Assembly: GCA_020846935.1 (NCBI GenBank)
Contig: JADLCY010000014.1
Coordinates: 1 to 64,000, forward strand
DNA: 64,000 nt
Reading direction: 5' to 3'
Source of the DNA: Gemmatimonadaceae bacterium
GTDB lineage: Bacteria > Gemmatimonadota > Gemmatimonadetes > Gemmatimonadales > Gemmatimonadaceae
A model generated the notes under the pieces. It had not been told where the DNA came from. It saw only the letters and a program-made list of their open reading frames with translations, and made no database searches. The translations under genes were made by a program, and so were the position numbers. The stretch's first letter is position 1; every line of letters begins with the position of its first letter. This document shows positions 56,759 to 64,000 of this stretch, piece after piece.

Positions 56759-57600
56759 TGCAGATCGGCGTGGTTGGCAATCTCGGGTACCCGGAACTCG
56801 CCTCGTTCCTCGATCGACTCCAGGTCGCTGCGCCCTCCGCCGGCGTGACGCTGGCCTTCGAGCCCGCGCTCCACGAACTGGTGCCTCGCGCCGAGCGCAT
56901 GGAGCCCGGGAAGGAAATCGAGGCGCTCATCACGCTGGGTGGCGACGGAACGTTCCTCCGCGGCACGCGCGTGCTCGACGGGCGCGAGGTCCCGATCCTT
57001 GGCGTGAACCTCGGACGCCTGGGCTTTCTCACGGCCTGCGGAGGCGATGACGCCGAAGACGCGCTGCGACGATTCGCGCGCGGCGACTACGTTGCCGAAC
57101 CACGGATGATGCTCGAGGCGCAGCTCTCGCGCAGCGGCGTCGCGCTGGAGAGCTGGTTTGCGCTGAATGACGTGGTGCTGCATGCCGGTGGCAAGGCGCG
57201 CGTCATCCGCATGGTGATCGACGCGAACGGCGAACGCATCGCTTCCTATGCCGCGGATGGGCTGATCCTGGCCACGCCGACCGGAAGCTCGGCCTATTCG
57301 CTCTCGTCAGGCGGGCCGATCGTGCATCCCGAGCTGGAATCGATCGGGCTCACGCCGATCTCGCCACATTCGCTGACCGTACGTCCACTGCTGCTCGCGC
57401 CGACCACGACCGTGAGTCTGCGCGTTGCCGACGACGGGAGCGAGCAGCTGATCACGGTCGACGGTCAGGAGTCGGCCGAGTTCGTGTACGGCGACGTGCT
57501 GACCGTGCGGCGCGCCACCCGCCGCGCGCTCCTGGTGCGCTTCCCGGAGACGACCTTCTTTGCGCGCATGCGGCACAAGATGGGCTGGGGAGGCTCGTGA
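56758..57600 (+). CDS. nadK: NAD kinase
   Basis: NAD kinase of 280 residues that makes NADP. The conserved motifs are LITLGGDGTFLRG, ILGVNLGRLGFLT, FALNDVVLHAGGKARVI, and the later YAADGLILATPTGSSAYSLSSGGPIV. ATG 56758 shares one base with the dxs stop. recN starts four bases after its stop. In many genomes tlyA and argR are also in this cluster; neither is present here. Confidence 0.96.
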   Translation: MQIGVVGNLGYPELASFLDRLQVAAPSAGVTLAFEPALHELVPRAERMEPGKEIEALITLGGDGTFLRGTRVLDGREVPILGVNLGRLGFLTACGGDDAEDALRRFARGDYVAEPRMMLEAQLSRSGVALESWFALNDVVLHAGGKARVIRMVIDANGERIASYAADGLILATPTGSSAYSLSSGGPIVHPELESIGLTPISPHSLTVRPLLLAPTTTVSLRVADDGSEQLITVDGQESAEFVYGDVLTVRRATRRALLVRFPETTFFARMRHKMGWGGS

Positions 57601-57604
57601 CGCC

Positions 57605-59284
57605 GTGCTGACCGAACTCCGGATCCGCAACGTTGCGATCATTGAGTCGGTCACGCTGCCGCTCGCGCCGGGGTTCAACGTGCTGACGGGCGAGACCGGC
57701 GCCGGCAAGTCGATCATCGTCGAGGCACTTGGGCTCCTGTTCGGCGAGCGCGCGTCGGCCGACGTGGTGCGATCGGGCAGCGATCGCGCCACCGTCGAAG
57801 GCGTCTTTGACCTCGGCGCCAACGCCAGCGTGGCCGCGCTGCTCGACGAGCGCGGGATCGACGTGGAAGACGGCATCGTCGTGTTCAAGCGCGAAGTGGC
57901 GGCGACCGGCCGGAGTCGGGCGTGGATCAACGGGACGGTCGTCACGTCGGGCCTGCTGGCCGAGGTGGGAGCGCGCCTCGTGAACATTCATGGTCAGCAC
58001 GAATCCCGCGGGCTGCTCGACCCCGAGGCGCAGCGCGAGGTGCTCGATGCGTATGCGGGCGCCAGTGAGGCGGCCGCCGGAGTGGCGTTGGCGTGGGACG
58101 CGCTGGGCAGCGTGCGCACCGAGGTTGCCGCGCTGGTGGCGCGCCGCGACAGCGCGGCAAAGCGGGCGGACTACCTTCGGCACGCGGTGCAGGAGCTGCG
58201 TGATGCGAAGCTCGCGCCCGGCGAGGACCAGCGTCTCGAGGAGGAGCACCGACGCCTCGCCAACGTGGGCGAGTTGCGGCTCCACGTCGAGCAACTGCGG
58301 CAGGCCATCGAAGACGAGCAGGAGGGCGCGCTGCGAGCGCTGGCGGCCGCGCGTCGGGCGCTGGGGGCCGCGGCGCGTGTCGATGCGTCGCTGGAGCGGC
58401 TTCGTGACCTGCTCGAGGCAGGCACGGTGCAGTTGGAGGAACTGGCGCGCGAGGCGTCACACTACGAAGACTCGCTGGACGCCGATCCCGAGCGGCTCAT
58501 CGAGGTCGAGCGGCGACGCGACCTGCTGTACCGGCTCTCGCGCAAGCACGGAGGCTCAGTCGCCTCGGCCATCGAGGCGTGTGCCGAGGCGCAGCGTGAG
58601 CTGGATCTCCTCGACACGGCGTCGCTCGACCTTGGCCAGCTCGCCCAGCGCGAGGTGGAACTCGAGGCCGCGCTCACCGAGGCGGCACGCACACTGAGCA
58701 TGGCGCGACGCAAGGCGGCCCGGCGGCTCGAGAAGGCCGTGGACGCCGTGTTGCCGGACCTGGGGATGGCCGATGGTCGTCTGACGGTCCAACTCTCGGC
58801 GCGCGACGTCGTCGGACGCAGCGGTGCAGAGGAGGTGGAGTTCCTTGTCACGCTCAATGTGGGGCACCACGCGCGGCCGTTGGCGAGAGTGGCATCCGGC
58901 GGGGAGCTGGCGCGCGTGATGCTGGCGCTCAAGACGATCCTCGCGCGGATCGACCACGTGCCCACGCTGGTGTTCGACGAGGTCGACGCCGGGATCGGCG
59001 GCGCCGTCGGTCTGCACGTGGGGGACACCATGCGGCGCGTGGCGGAACACCATCAGGTGTTCGCGATCACGCACCTGGCGCAGATTGCGTCGCGGGCGCA
59101 CCGGCACGTCGTGGTGTCCAAAGGCGCGCGCAGCGGTGTGACGACGGCAGACATTGCGGTGGCCGAGGGTGACGCGCGTGTCCGGGAGATTGCGCGAATG
59201 CTCGGCGGCGATGCGCGCAGCGCGCTCGGCCAGCAGCACGCGAAGGAACTTCTGGTGCTGGCGAAGACGTCCGCAGTGCGTTAG
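57605..59284 (+). CDS. recN: DNA repair protein RecN
   Basis: SMC-like repair ATPase of 559 residues acting early at double-strand breaks. Walker A is NVLTGETGAGKSIIVEAL, with the Q-loop region VNIHGQHESRGLLDPE. Long coiled coils span about residues 155-375. The signature is RVASGGELARVMLALK, Walker B LVFDEVDAGIGGAVG, and the H-loop AITHLAQIAS. GTG 57605 is the usual start. The TAG stop lies in a CGTTAGGC octamer. Confidence 0.96.
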   Translation: MLTELRIRNVAIIESVTLPLAPGFNVLTGETGAGKSIIVEALGLLFGERASADVVRSGSDRATVEGVFDLGANASVAALLDERGIDVEDGIVVFKREVAATGRSRAWINGTVVTSGLLAEVGARLVNIHGQHESRGLLDPEAQREVLDAYAGASEAAAGVALAWDALGSVRTEVAALVARRDSAAKRADYLRHAVQELRDAKLAPGEDQRLEEEHRRLANVGELRLHVEQLRQAIEDEQEGALRALAAARRALGAAARVDASLERLRDLLEAGTVQLEELAREASHYEDSLDADPERLIEVERRRDLLYRLSRKHGGSVASAIEACAEAQRELDLLDTASLDLGQLAQREVELEAALTEAARTLSMARRKAARRLEKAVDAVLPDLGMADGRLTVQLSARDVVGRSGAEEVEFLVTLNVGHHARPLARVASGGELARVMLALKTILARIDHVPTLVFDEVDAGIGGAVGLHVGDTMRRVAEHHQVFAITHLAQIASRAHRHVVVSKGARSGVTTADIAVAEGDARVREIARMLGGDARSALGQQHAKELLVLAKTSAVR

Positions 59285-59431
59285 GCGGCCACGCCTCCCG
59301 GCCCGAGGCGCCGGGTGCTGGCCATGCGGGCCGGTGGCCATCTCGCTGACGGCGCCACTACTATTCGCCGAGGTCTCGCTGGGGCGTTCGCGGCGTGCCG
59401 ACCTCTTCCTTTCTTGACAGGAGCGACTCCG

Positions 59432-59908
59432 ATGCGTGCCATCCGTTTGGCGCCCGTCCTGCTGGTTGTCACCCTCCTTGCCGGTGCGCGCGGTGCTGCG
59501 GCACAGGCCGCCGGCCCGACGCTCGGCGGGCCTCGCGTCACCTACAACTTCGACGTGGAGGAGGCGGCGATCGGCGGCCAGTTCATCATCCCGCTGAACT
59601 CCCGCTTCGACTTCTATCCCTCGCTCGACATCTTCCTTCCGGATGATGGCTCGCTGTTCGCCATCAACGCGGATCTGCGTTTTCACCCGGCCCCGCGGGA
59701 TGCGGCTCAGCTCTACCTGGGCGGTGGCGTGAACATCTCGCGGGCCGCGTATCGCGGACGGAGCAACAGCGACGCCGGCGTCAACCTGTTTGCCGGTCTT
59801 GAAGGGCGCTCCGGAGTGATCAGGCCATTTGGTGAGTTGCGCGTCATTCTGAGCGATGGATCGAGCGTGCAGATGGCCGGGGGGCTCAACATTCTCCTGG
59901 GGCGTTAG
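59432..59908 (+). CDS. Exported small beta-barrel-like protein
   Basis: A 158-residue protein with a signal peptide ending near GARGAAAQA (about residue 25). The mature part is rich in alternating strands: RVTYNFDVEEAAIGGQFIIPL, RFDFYPSLDIFLPDDGSLFAINADLRF, AAQLYLGGGVNISRAA, GVNLFAGLEGRSG and PFGELRVILSDGSSVQMAGGLNILL. This resembles small outer-membrane barrels; no named family is recognised. ATG 59432 follows CAGGAG. The TAG stop is inside an octamer copy. Confidence 0.75.
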   Translation: MRAIRLAPVLLVVTLLAGARGAAAQAAGPTLGGPRVTYNFDVEEAAIGGQFIIPLNSRFDFYPSLDIFLPDDGSLFAINADLRFHPAPRDAAQLYLGGGVNISRAAYRGRSNSDAGVNLFAGLEGRSGVIRPFGELRVILSDGSSVQMAGGLNILLGR

Positions 59909-60082
59909 GCAGCCCGGGCGAGCCACCGCTGCGTCCGGTGTCCCTGCTGTGGAGGGGACGCCGGTATCATCGTTCGGGCCCGATGGACCGACGCTCCGCC
60001 ATGGCGCACGAGTTCGCGGCGCCTCCACTGGCGCAGCGAGCGCTCCGGTGCGACACTTGGCGCGCCAAACCATTCCCCAATC

Positions 60083-62251
60083 ATGAAAAGGATCCTGGTC
60101 TCCTCCGTGGCGCTCGTCGCCGCGTGTGCTGCCCCGTCGTCCCGTTCACCGGACATGGCTCGCTGGGAGCAGCGCGCGGCCAACGTCACCATCACCCGCG
60201 ACGACTGGGGCATTGCCCACATCCGCGGCAAGACGGACGCCGACGCCGTCTTCGGCATGATGTACGCCCAGGCCGAAGATGACTTCAACCGGATCGAGGT
60301 GAACTTTCTCAATTCGCAGGGACGGCTCGCCGAAGCCGAGGGTGAGTCCGCGATCTGGCGCGACCTGCGCATGAAGCTGTTCATCGACCCCGACAGCATG
60401 AAGGTGCTCTACGGCGCGAGCGCCCCCTGGTTGCGCGCGCTCATGGACGCCTGGGCCGATGGACTCAACTACTACCTCGCCACGCATCCCGACGTGAAGC
60501 CGCGTGTGCTCACGACGTTCGAGCCATGGATGGCGCTCACGTTCAGCGAGGGCAGCATCGGTGGAGACATCGAAGATGTGAACCTGCGCCAGCTCGAGGC
60601 GTTCTATGGCACACCCGGGGCGGGGCAGGTGGCCATGGCCGAAGAGCCCGTGGAGCGGGAACCGTCGGGGTCAAACGGCATCGCGATCGCTCCCTCCAAT
60701 ACGGTCGAGAAGCACGCGTTGCTCCTCATCAATCCGCACACCTCGTTCTTCTTTCGGGCGGAACAACAGGTCACGAGCGACGAAGGCCTCAACGCGTACG
60801 GTGCGTCTACCTGGGGGCAGTTCTTTGTCTATCAGGGTTTCAACGAGCGCGCCGGGTGGATGCACACTTCGAGCGGCGCGGACGTGGTGGACGAATACGC
60901 GGAAACCATCGTGCGACGAGGCGACAGCGTGTTTTATCGCTTTGGCCCGGAGGAGCGCCCGGTGCGCACGCGCACCATCGCCGTGCCGTTCCGTTCAGGC
61001 GACTCGCTGGCGACGAGGACCTTCACGGTCTACTACACACACCGCGGCCCGATCGTGCGCGAAGGCGATGGAAAGTGGATCAGCGTCAAGCTGATGAATG
61101 AACCACTCAAGGCCCTGGAGCAATCGTATTCCCGCACCAAGGCGCAGAATCTCGCCGAGTACACGAAGACGATGGACCTGCACACGAACTCGTCCAACAA
61201 CACGCTCTTTGCGGACGCCGACGGGAACATCGCCTACTTCCACGCCAACCACGTCGCGGTGCGCAATCCGAAGTTCGACTACACGAAGCCCGTGGACGGG
61301 AGCGACCCGGCGACCGACTGGACGGGTGTGCACAGCGTGGACCAGAGCCCCAACGTGATCAACCCGGCGAGCGGCTGGGTCTACAACTCGAACAACTGGC
61401 CGTGGTCCGCGGCGGGGTCCAGCAGTCCACGCGCGTCGGCGTATCCGAAGTACTTCGAGACGAACGGCGAGAATCCCCGCGGCTTGCATGCCATCCGCGT
61501 GCTCGAGGGGCGAACCGACTTCACGCTCGCGTCGCTCCTGGCCGCGGCGTACGACAGCTATCTGCCCACGTTCGCGCAAATCGTCCCGGCCCTCGTCAAG
61601 GCGCACGACCGCGCGCCCGCGGGGCCGCTCAAAGCCAAAGTCGCGGAGGCGGTCGATTCGCTGCGCGGCTGGGACTATCGATGGGGCGTGGGGTCCGTTC
61701 CCACGGCGCTCGCCGTGTACTGGGGGGAGGAGCTGTGGCAGCGCGCAGGCCGCGACGCGGCACGTGCCACCACGAGCCCCGAGGAATACATGGCTACCAG
61801 GGTGGACGGACGCATCCTGCTGGAGACCTTTGCCACAGCCATCGATACCCTGACCACCAACTTCGGCACGTGGAAGACACCCTGGGGCGAGATCAACCGG
61901 TTCCAGCGTCTCACCGACGACATCGTCCACACGTTCGATGACAGCAAGCCGAGTATTCCGGTGGGATTCACGTCAGCCCGTTGGGGGTCGCTGGCCTCCT
62001 TTGGCGCGCGAAGCTATCCGCAGACGAAGAAGATGTACGGCACCAGTGGCAACAGTTTTGTCGCCGTCGTGCAGTTTGGCGACAGCGTGAAGGCGCGAGC
62101 GGTGAGCGCAGGCGGTGAGAGTGGCGCGGTGACCTCGAAGCACTTCAACGACCAGGCGCAACGCTACGCGGACGGGGATCTGCGCGAGGTGTACTTCTAT
62201 CCGTCGCAGCTCAAGGGTCACACGGAGCGGGAATACCGCCCCGGGAAGTAG
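60083..62251 (+). CDS. Penicillin acylase-family lipoprotein (Ntn hydrolase)
   Basis: A 722-residue N-terminal-nucleophile hydrolase of the penicillin G acylase/acyl-homoserine-lactone acylase family. A lipobox VAAC gives an anchor at about Cys 15. The alpha part starts with VTITRDDWGIAHIRGKTDADAVFGMMYAQAEDD. The beta-chain nucleophile is Ser 197 in the EPSGSNGIAIAPSNT segment, where self-cleavage is expected; LLINPHTSF follows. Substrates of this family range from penicillin and N-acyl amino acids to signalling lactones, and none can be assigned here. A 175-base gap precedes it. Confidence 0.88.
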   Translation: MKRILVSSVALVAACAAPSSRSPDMARWEQRAANVTITRDDWGIAHIRGKTDADAVFGMMYAQAEDDFNRIEVNFLNSQGRLAEAEGESAIWRDLRMKLFIDPDSMKVLYGASAPWLRALMDAWADGLNYYLATHPDVKPRVLTTFEPWMALTFSEGSIGGDIEDVNLRQLEAFYGTPGAGQVAMAEEPVEREPSGSNGIAIAPSNTVEKHALLLINPHTSFFFRAEQQVTSDEGLNAYGASTWGQFFVYQGFNERAGWMHTSSGADVVDEYAETIVRRGDSVFYRFGPEERPVRTRTIAVPFRSGDSLATRTFTVYYTHRGPIVREGDGKWISVKLMNEPLKALEQSYSRTKAQNLAEYTKTMDLHTNSSNNTLFADADGNIAYFHANHVAVRNPKFDYTKPVDGSDPATDWTGVHSVDQSPNVINPASGWVYNSNNWPWSAAGSSSPRASAYPKYFETNGENPRGLHAIRVLEGRTDFTLASLLAAAYDSYLPTFAQIVPALVKAHDRAPAGPLKAKVAEAVDSLRGWDYRWGVGSVPTALAVYWGEELWQRAGRDAARATTSPEEYMATRVDGRILLETFATAIDTLTTNFGTWKTPWGEINRFQRLTDDIVHTFDDSKPSIPVGFTSARWGSLASFGARSYPQTKKMYGTSGNSFVAVVQFGDSVKARAVSAGGESGAVTSKHFNDQAQRYADGDLREVYFYPSQLKGHTEREYRPGK

Positions 62252-62285
62252 GACCGTCATGTCGCACGACCGCGGGGACTCGACG

Positions 62286-63461
62286 ATGAACCGGCGTAAC
62301 GCCGTGGTCCGGCTGGCCGCTGGCGTACTGGCCGCGCCGGCCATCGTACGCGGTCGATACGCTGTTCCCGCGTTCGGGGGCCAGGAGTATTCGGCCCGCG
62401 CGATCCGGTTGGTCCAGGAGTCGGTGGTCGTCGACCTCCTGAATCAGTTTCGCTTTGCTGATTTTGCCGAGAAGCCGCCGAAGAGCGTGCTCTGGCTTTC
62501 CAGGCCGAACGCGATGGCGGCGGCTGATTGGGAGGTCTACCGCACGTCGGGATACACCGCCCTCGCCCTGGGACACTCCCCAGGCGACTACCAATCGGCG
62601 ATCAGGTTTTTCGCCGACTGGAACGGGTTCCTTGCCGGCTACCCGGCCTGGTTCACGCGCATCGACGATGCGTCCGACTTTGCGCGAGCCAAACGGGAAG
62701 GAAAGGTCGGCATCATGATCACCTTGCAGAACTCCGATCACTTCCGGTCGCCTGAGGACGTCGACACGTTCTTCGCGCTCGGGCAGCGGCTCTCGCAACT
62801 CACCTACAACTACCAGAACCGGATCGGCAGCGGCTTTCTCGAACAGAACGACGGTGGCCTGACCGTCTTTGGCGGGGAGATCGTCCAGCGGATGAATCGG
62901 GTCGGGATGGCGGTGGACGTCTCGCACTGCGCGGACCGCACGACGCTCGACACCCTCGCGGCGGCGAAGCGCCCGGTGGTGTTCTCGCACGCCAGCTGCC
63001 GCGCGCTCGTGCCGGGGCACCTGCGCTGCAAGACCGATGAGGCGATCCGCAAGATGGCGGGCACCGGTGGGGTGATGGGCATCCCGTTCCTCCGCATGAT
63101 GCTGCATGAGGCGGAGCCGGTGACCATCGAACATGCGCTCGACCACTTCGACCATGTGCGCCGCCTCGTGGGCGTCGAGCATCTCGCGGTGGGCAGCGAC
63201 ATGGACATCGTCGGGAACCCGAACCCGGTCAACGGCCCAGGGGCCGGGAACCCGGCCACGCCCAACTTTGACCGATACCGGCTCCATATCGATGCCAAGG
63301 GCGAGTGGCTGCTCAGGATCGCCGGGCTCGATCACCCTCGGCGCACACTCGACCTCACCGAGGGATTGATTCGGCGTCGGTATTCGGACGCCGAGATCAC
63401 GGGGATCCTGGGCGGCAACGCACAGCGCGTGTTGTCGACGATCTGGGCCGGCATGAGCTGA
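62286..63461 (+). CDS. M19 (renal dipeptidase-like) family protein, altered metal site
   Basis: A 391-residue exported protein of the membrane dipeptidase family. The RR in MNRRNAVVRL with the hydrophobic stretch after it suggests Tat export; ATG 62259 would add nine residues. The later ligands are kept: DVSHCADRT (His 214), VVFSHASCRAL (His 235) and the Asp in VGSDMDIVG. The usual HxD near the start is replaced by LLN (residues 51-53), and the bridging Glu position appears to be Gln 148 in ITLQNSDHF. It could be a different hydrolase subclass or an inactive relative. It follows the acylase by 34 bases. Confidence 0.8.
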   Translation: MNRRNAVVRLAAGVLAAPAIVRGRYAVPAFGGQEYSARAIRLVQESVVVDLLNQFRFADFAEKPPKSVLWLSRPNAMAAADWEVYRTSGYTALALGHSPGDYQSAIRFFADWNGFLAGYPAWFTRIDDASDFARAKREGKVGIMITLQNSDHFRSPEDVDTFFALGQRLSQLTYNYQNRIGSGFLEQNDGGLTVFGGEIVQRMNRVGMAVDVSHCADRTTLDTLAAAKRPVVFSHASCRALVPGHLRCKTDEAIRKMAGTGGVMGIPFLRMMLHEAEPVTIEHALDHFDHVRRLVGVEHLAVGSDMDIVGNPNPVNGPGAGNPATPNFDRYRLHIDAKGEWLLRIAGLDHPRRTLDLTEGLIRRRYSDAEITGILGGNAQRVLSTIWAGMS

Positions 63462-63486
63462 GTCGACGCGCTCGACGCGAGTCACA

Positions 63487-63565
63487 CGCGGGTGCGAGGC
63501 CTGCACCCCGCGACCGCGGTCGGCTCCCTTCCAGGGCAGGTGGCGTCGGCCGCACGGAGCCGACC
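63487..63565. repeat. Inverted repeats between convergent genes
   Basis: CGCGGGTGC pairs with GCACCCCGCG with one bulged C, around 63487-63511. A second perfect 10-bp pair joins 63518-63527 (GGTCGGCTCC) to 63556-63565. They lie between the dipeptidase-like gene and a convergent - strand gene. There is no T-run, so they could be a bidirectional transcription end or a repeat. Confidence 0.5.
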
Positions 63566-63611
63566 CTGCAGGGCGGGCGCCTGACGATTCAGACGGCGAC
63601 GCCGCGCAAGG

Positions 63612-64000
63612 TCAGAACAACTGGTTGTACACACGCATCGACAGCCCGCTCACCGTCTGTTTCGGGGCGTTGCCCCAGCCCGAGAGCGTCCGGCCGATGG
63701 TGAAGCTCACCTCCATCGGGGCGCGTGCGCGGCGGCGGAAGTAGTGCGCGAGGTTCGAGTAGGTGAAGGAGAGCAGCGCGCGTTGCGACGACTGCGCCGT
63801 ACCCTGCGCCAGCAGCGACAGGTCGAGCGTGCTTCCGCCCGCCGGTGTGCCCACCGACGCATAGGTATCCTCGCCCTTGCGGACAAAGTGCCAACTGCCA
63901 GTGAGTGCGAAGTGATCGGTCACCACCCACCGCGGAGAAACCTCGATGGCCAGCATGTCGCCGAGGTCGCGCTGCACGGCGATCCGGTTGCTCGCTGGCG
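63612..64000 (-). CDS. Outer-membrane beta-barrel protein, C-terminal part (cut by the window)
   Basis: The last ~129 codons of a gene that enters from the right edge; the frame is open to 64000. The strands alternate in the barrel manner (AIEVSPRWVVTDHFALTGSWHFV, RALLSFTYSNLAHYF, PMEVSFTIGRTLSGWG) and the chain ends in MRVYNQLF, with the terminal Phe that BAM-recognised outer-membrane proteins usually carry. The N-terminus and family are not visible. Confidence 0.75.
   Translation of the reverse strand, partial: PASNRIAVQRDLGDMLAIEVSPRWVVTDHFALTGSWHFVRKGEDTYASVGTPAGGSTLDLSLLAQGTAQSSQRALLSFTYSNLAHYFRRRARAPMEVSFTIGRTLSGWGNAPKQTVSGLSMRVYNQLF

Overview
The window is a compact, GC-rich bacterial chromosome segment made almost entirely of housekeeping genes. 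Nearly every gene lies on the + strand; ctaA, the heptose-kinase/tRNA group, rex and a partial gene at the right edge are on the - strand. The gene set points to a Gram-negative, diderm, aerobic organism: a heptose kinase and phosphoheptose isomerase, lipoproteins, outer-membrane barrel-like proteins, and heme A synthase. The high GC and overall style suggest Gemmatimonadota, but that is inference and was not checked by any search.

Layout. 1-1960: a loosely packed accessory-looking edge with a secreted alpha/beta hydrolase and a small membrane protein. 1961-5740: yraN, recA, a structured spacer, recX and convergent ctaA. 5848-17068: alaS, a PHP-type phosphatase, gmhA, an SDR, an asparaginase, cca, an unknown gene, rarA, a LEA14-like lipoprotein and hflX, many with overlapping start and stop codons. 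17108-19561: gmd facing a - strand group of heptose kinase, tRNA-Ile2 and tRNA-Val. 19661-28610: a second, unrelated asparaginase, a CMD-like protein, obg, dprA, hemW, then hrcA-dnaJ-prmA-rsmE-HIT. 28867-38136: yqeY, mutS2, dnaG, a zinc-ribbon protein, recJ, rsmD, coaD, pta. 38161-40618: a complete partner-switching module (STAS antagonist, HATPase kinase, PP2C phosphatase). 40615-43980: rsmA, rex with a canonical Rex operator, a DnaQ-like exonuclease and an MBL hydrolase. 44083-48966: infC-rpmI-rplT-pheS-pheT with a structured leader and an apparent ATT start for infC. 48941-59284: a coiled-coil protein, zapA, a structured spacer, rny, folD, xseA, xseB, ispA, dxs, nadK, recN. 59432-64000: a barrel-like protein, a penicillin-acylase lipoprotein, an M19-family protein lacking part of its metal site, and a truncated outer-membrane protein.

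The genes cover DNA repair and recombination (recA, recX, rarA, mutS2, recJ, xseAB, recN, dprA), translation (alaS, pheST, infC, L35, L20, rsmA, rsmD, rsmE, prmA, cca, obg, hflX), isoprenoid and cofactor synthesis (dxs, ispA, nadK, coaD, folD), envelope sugars (gmd, gmhA, heptose kinase) and stress or redox control (hrcA, rex, partner switch).

The most unusual signal is not a gene. The octamer CGTTAGGC occurs 16 times, and every genic copy I placed reads in the sense direction of its gene. It supplies nearly all TTA leucine codons that I found by eye and several TAG stop codons, so it behaves like an iterated DNA or RNA signal (Chi-like, uptake-like or other). No CRISPR array, prophage, insertion sequence or defence system was seen.
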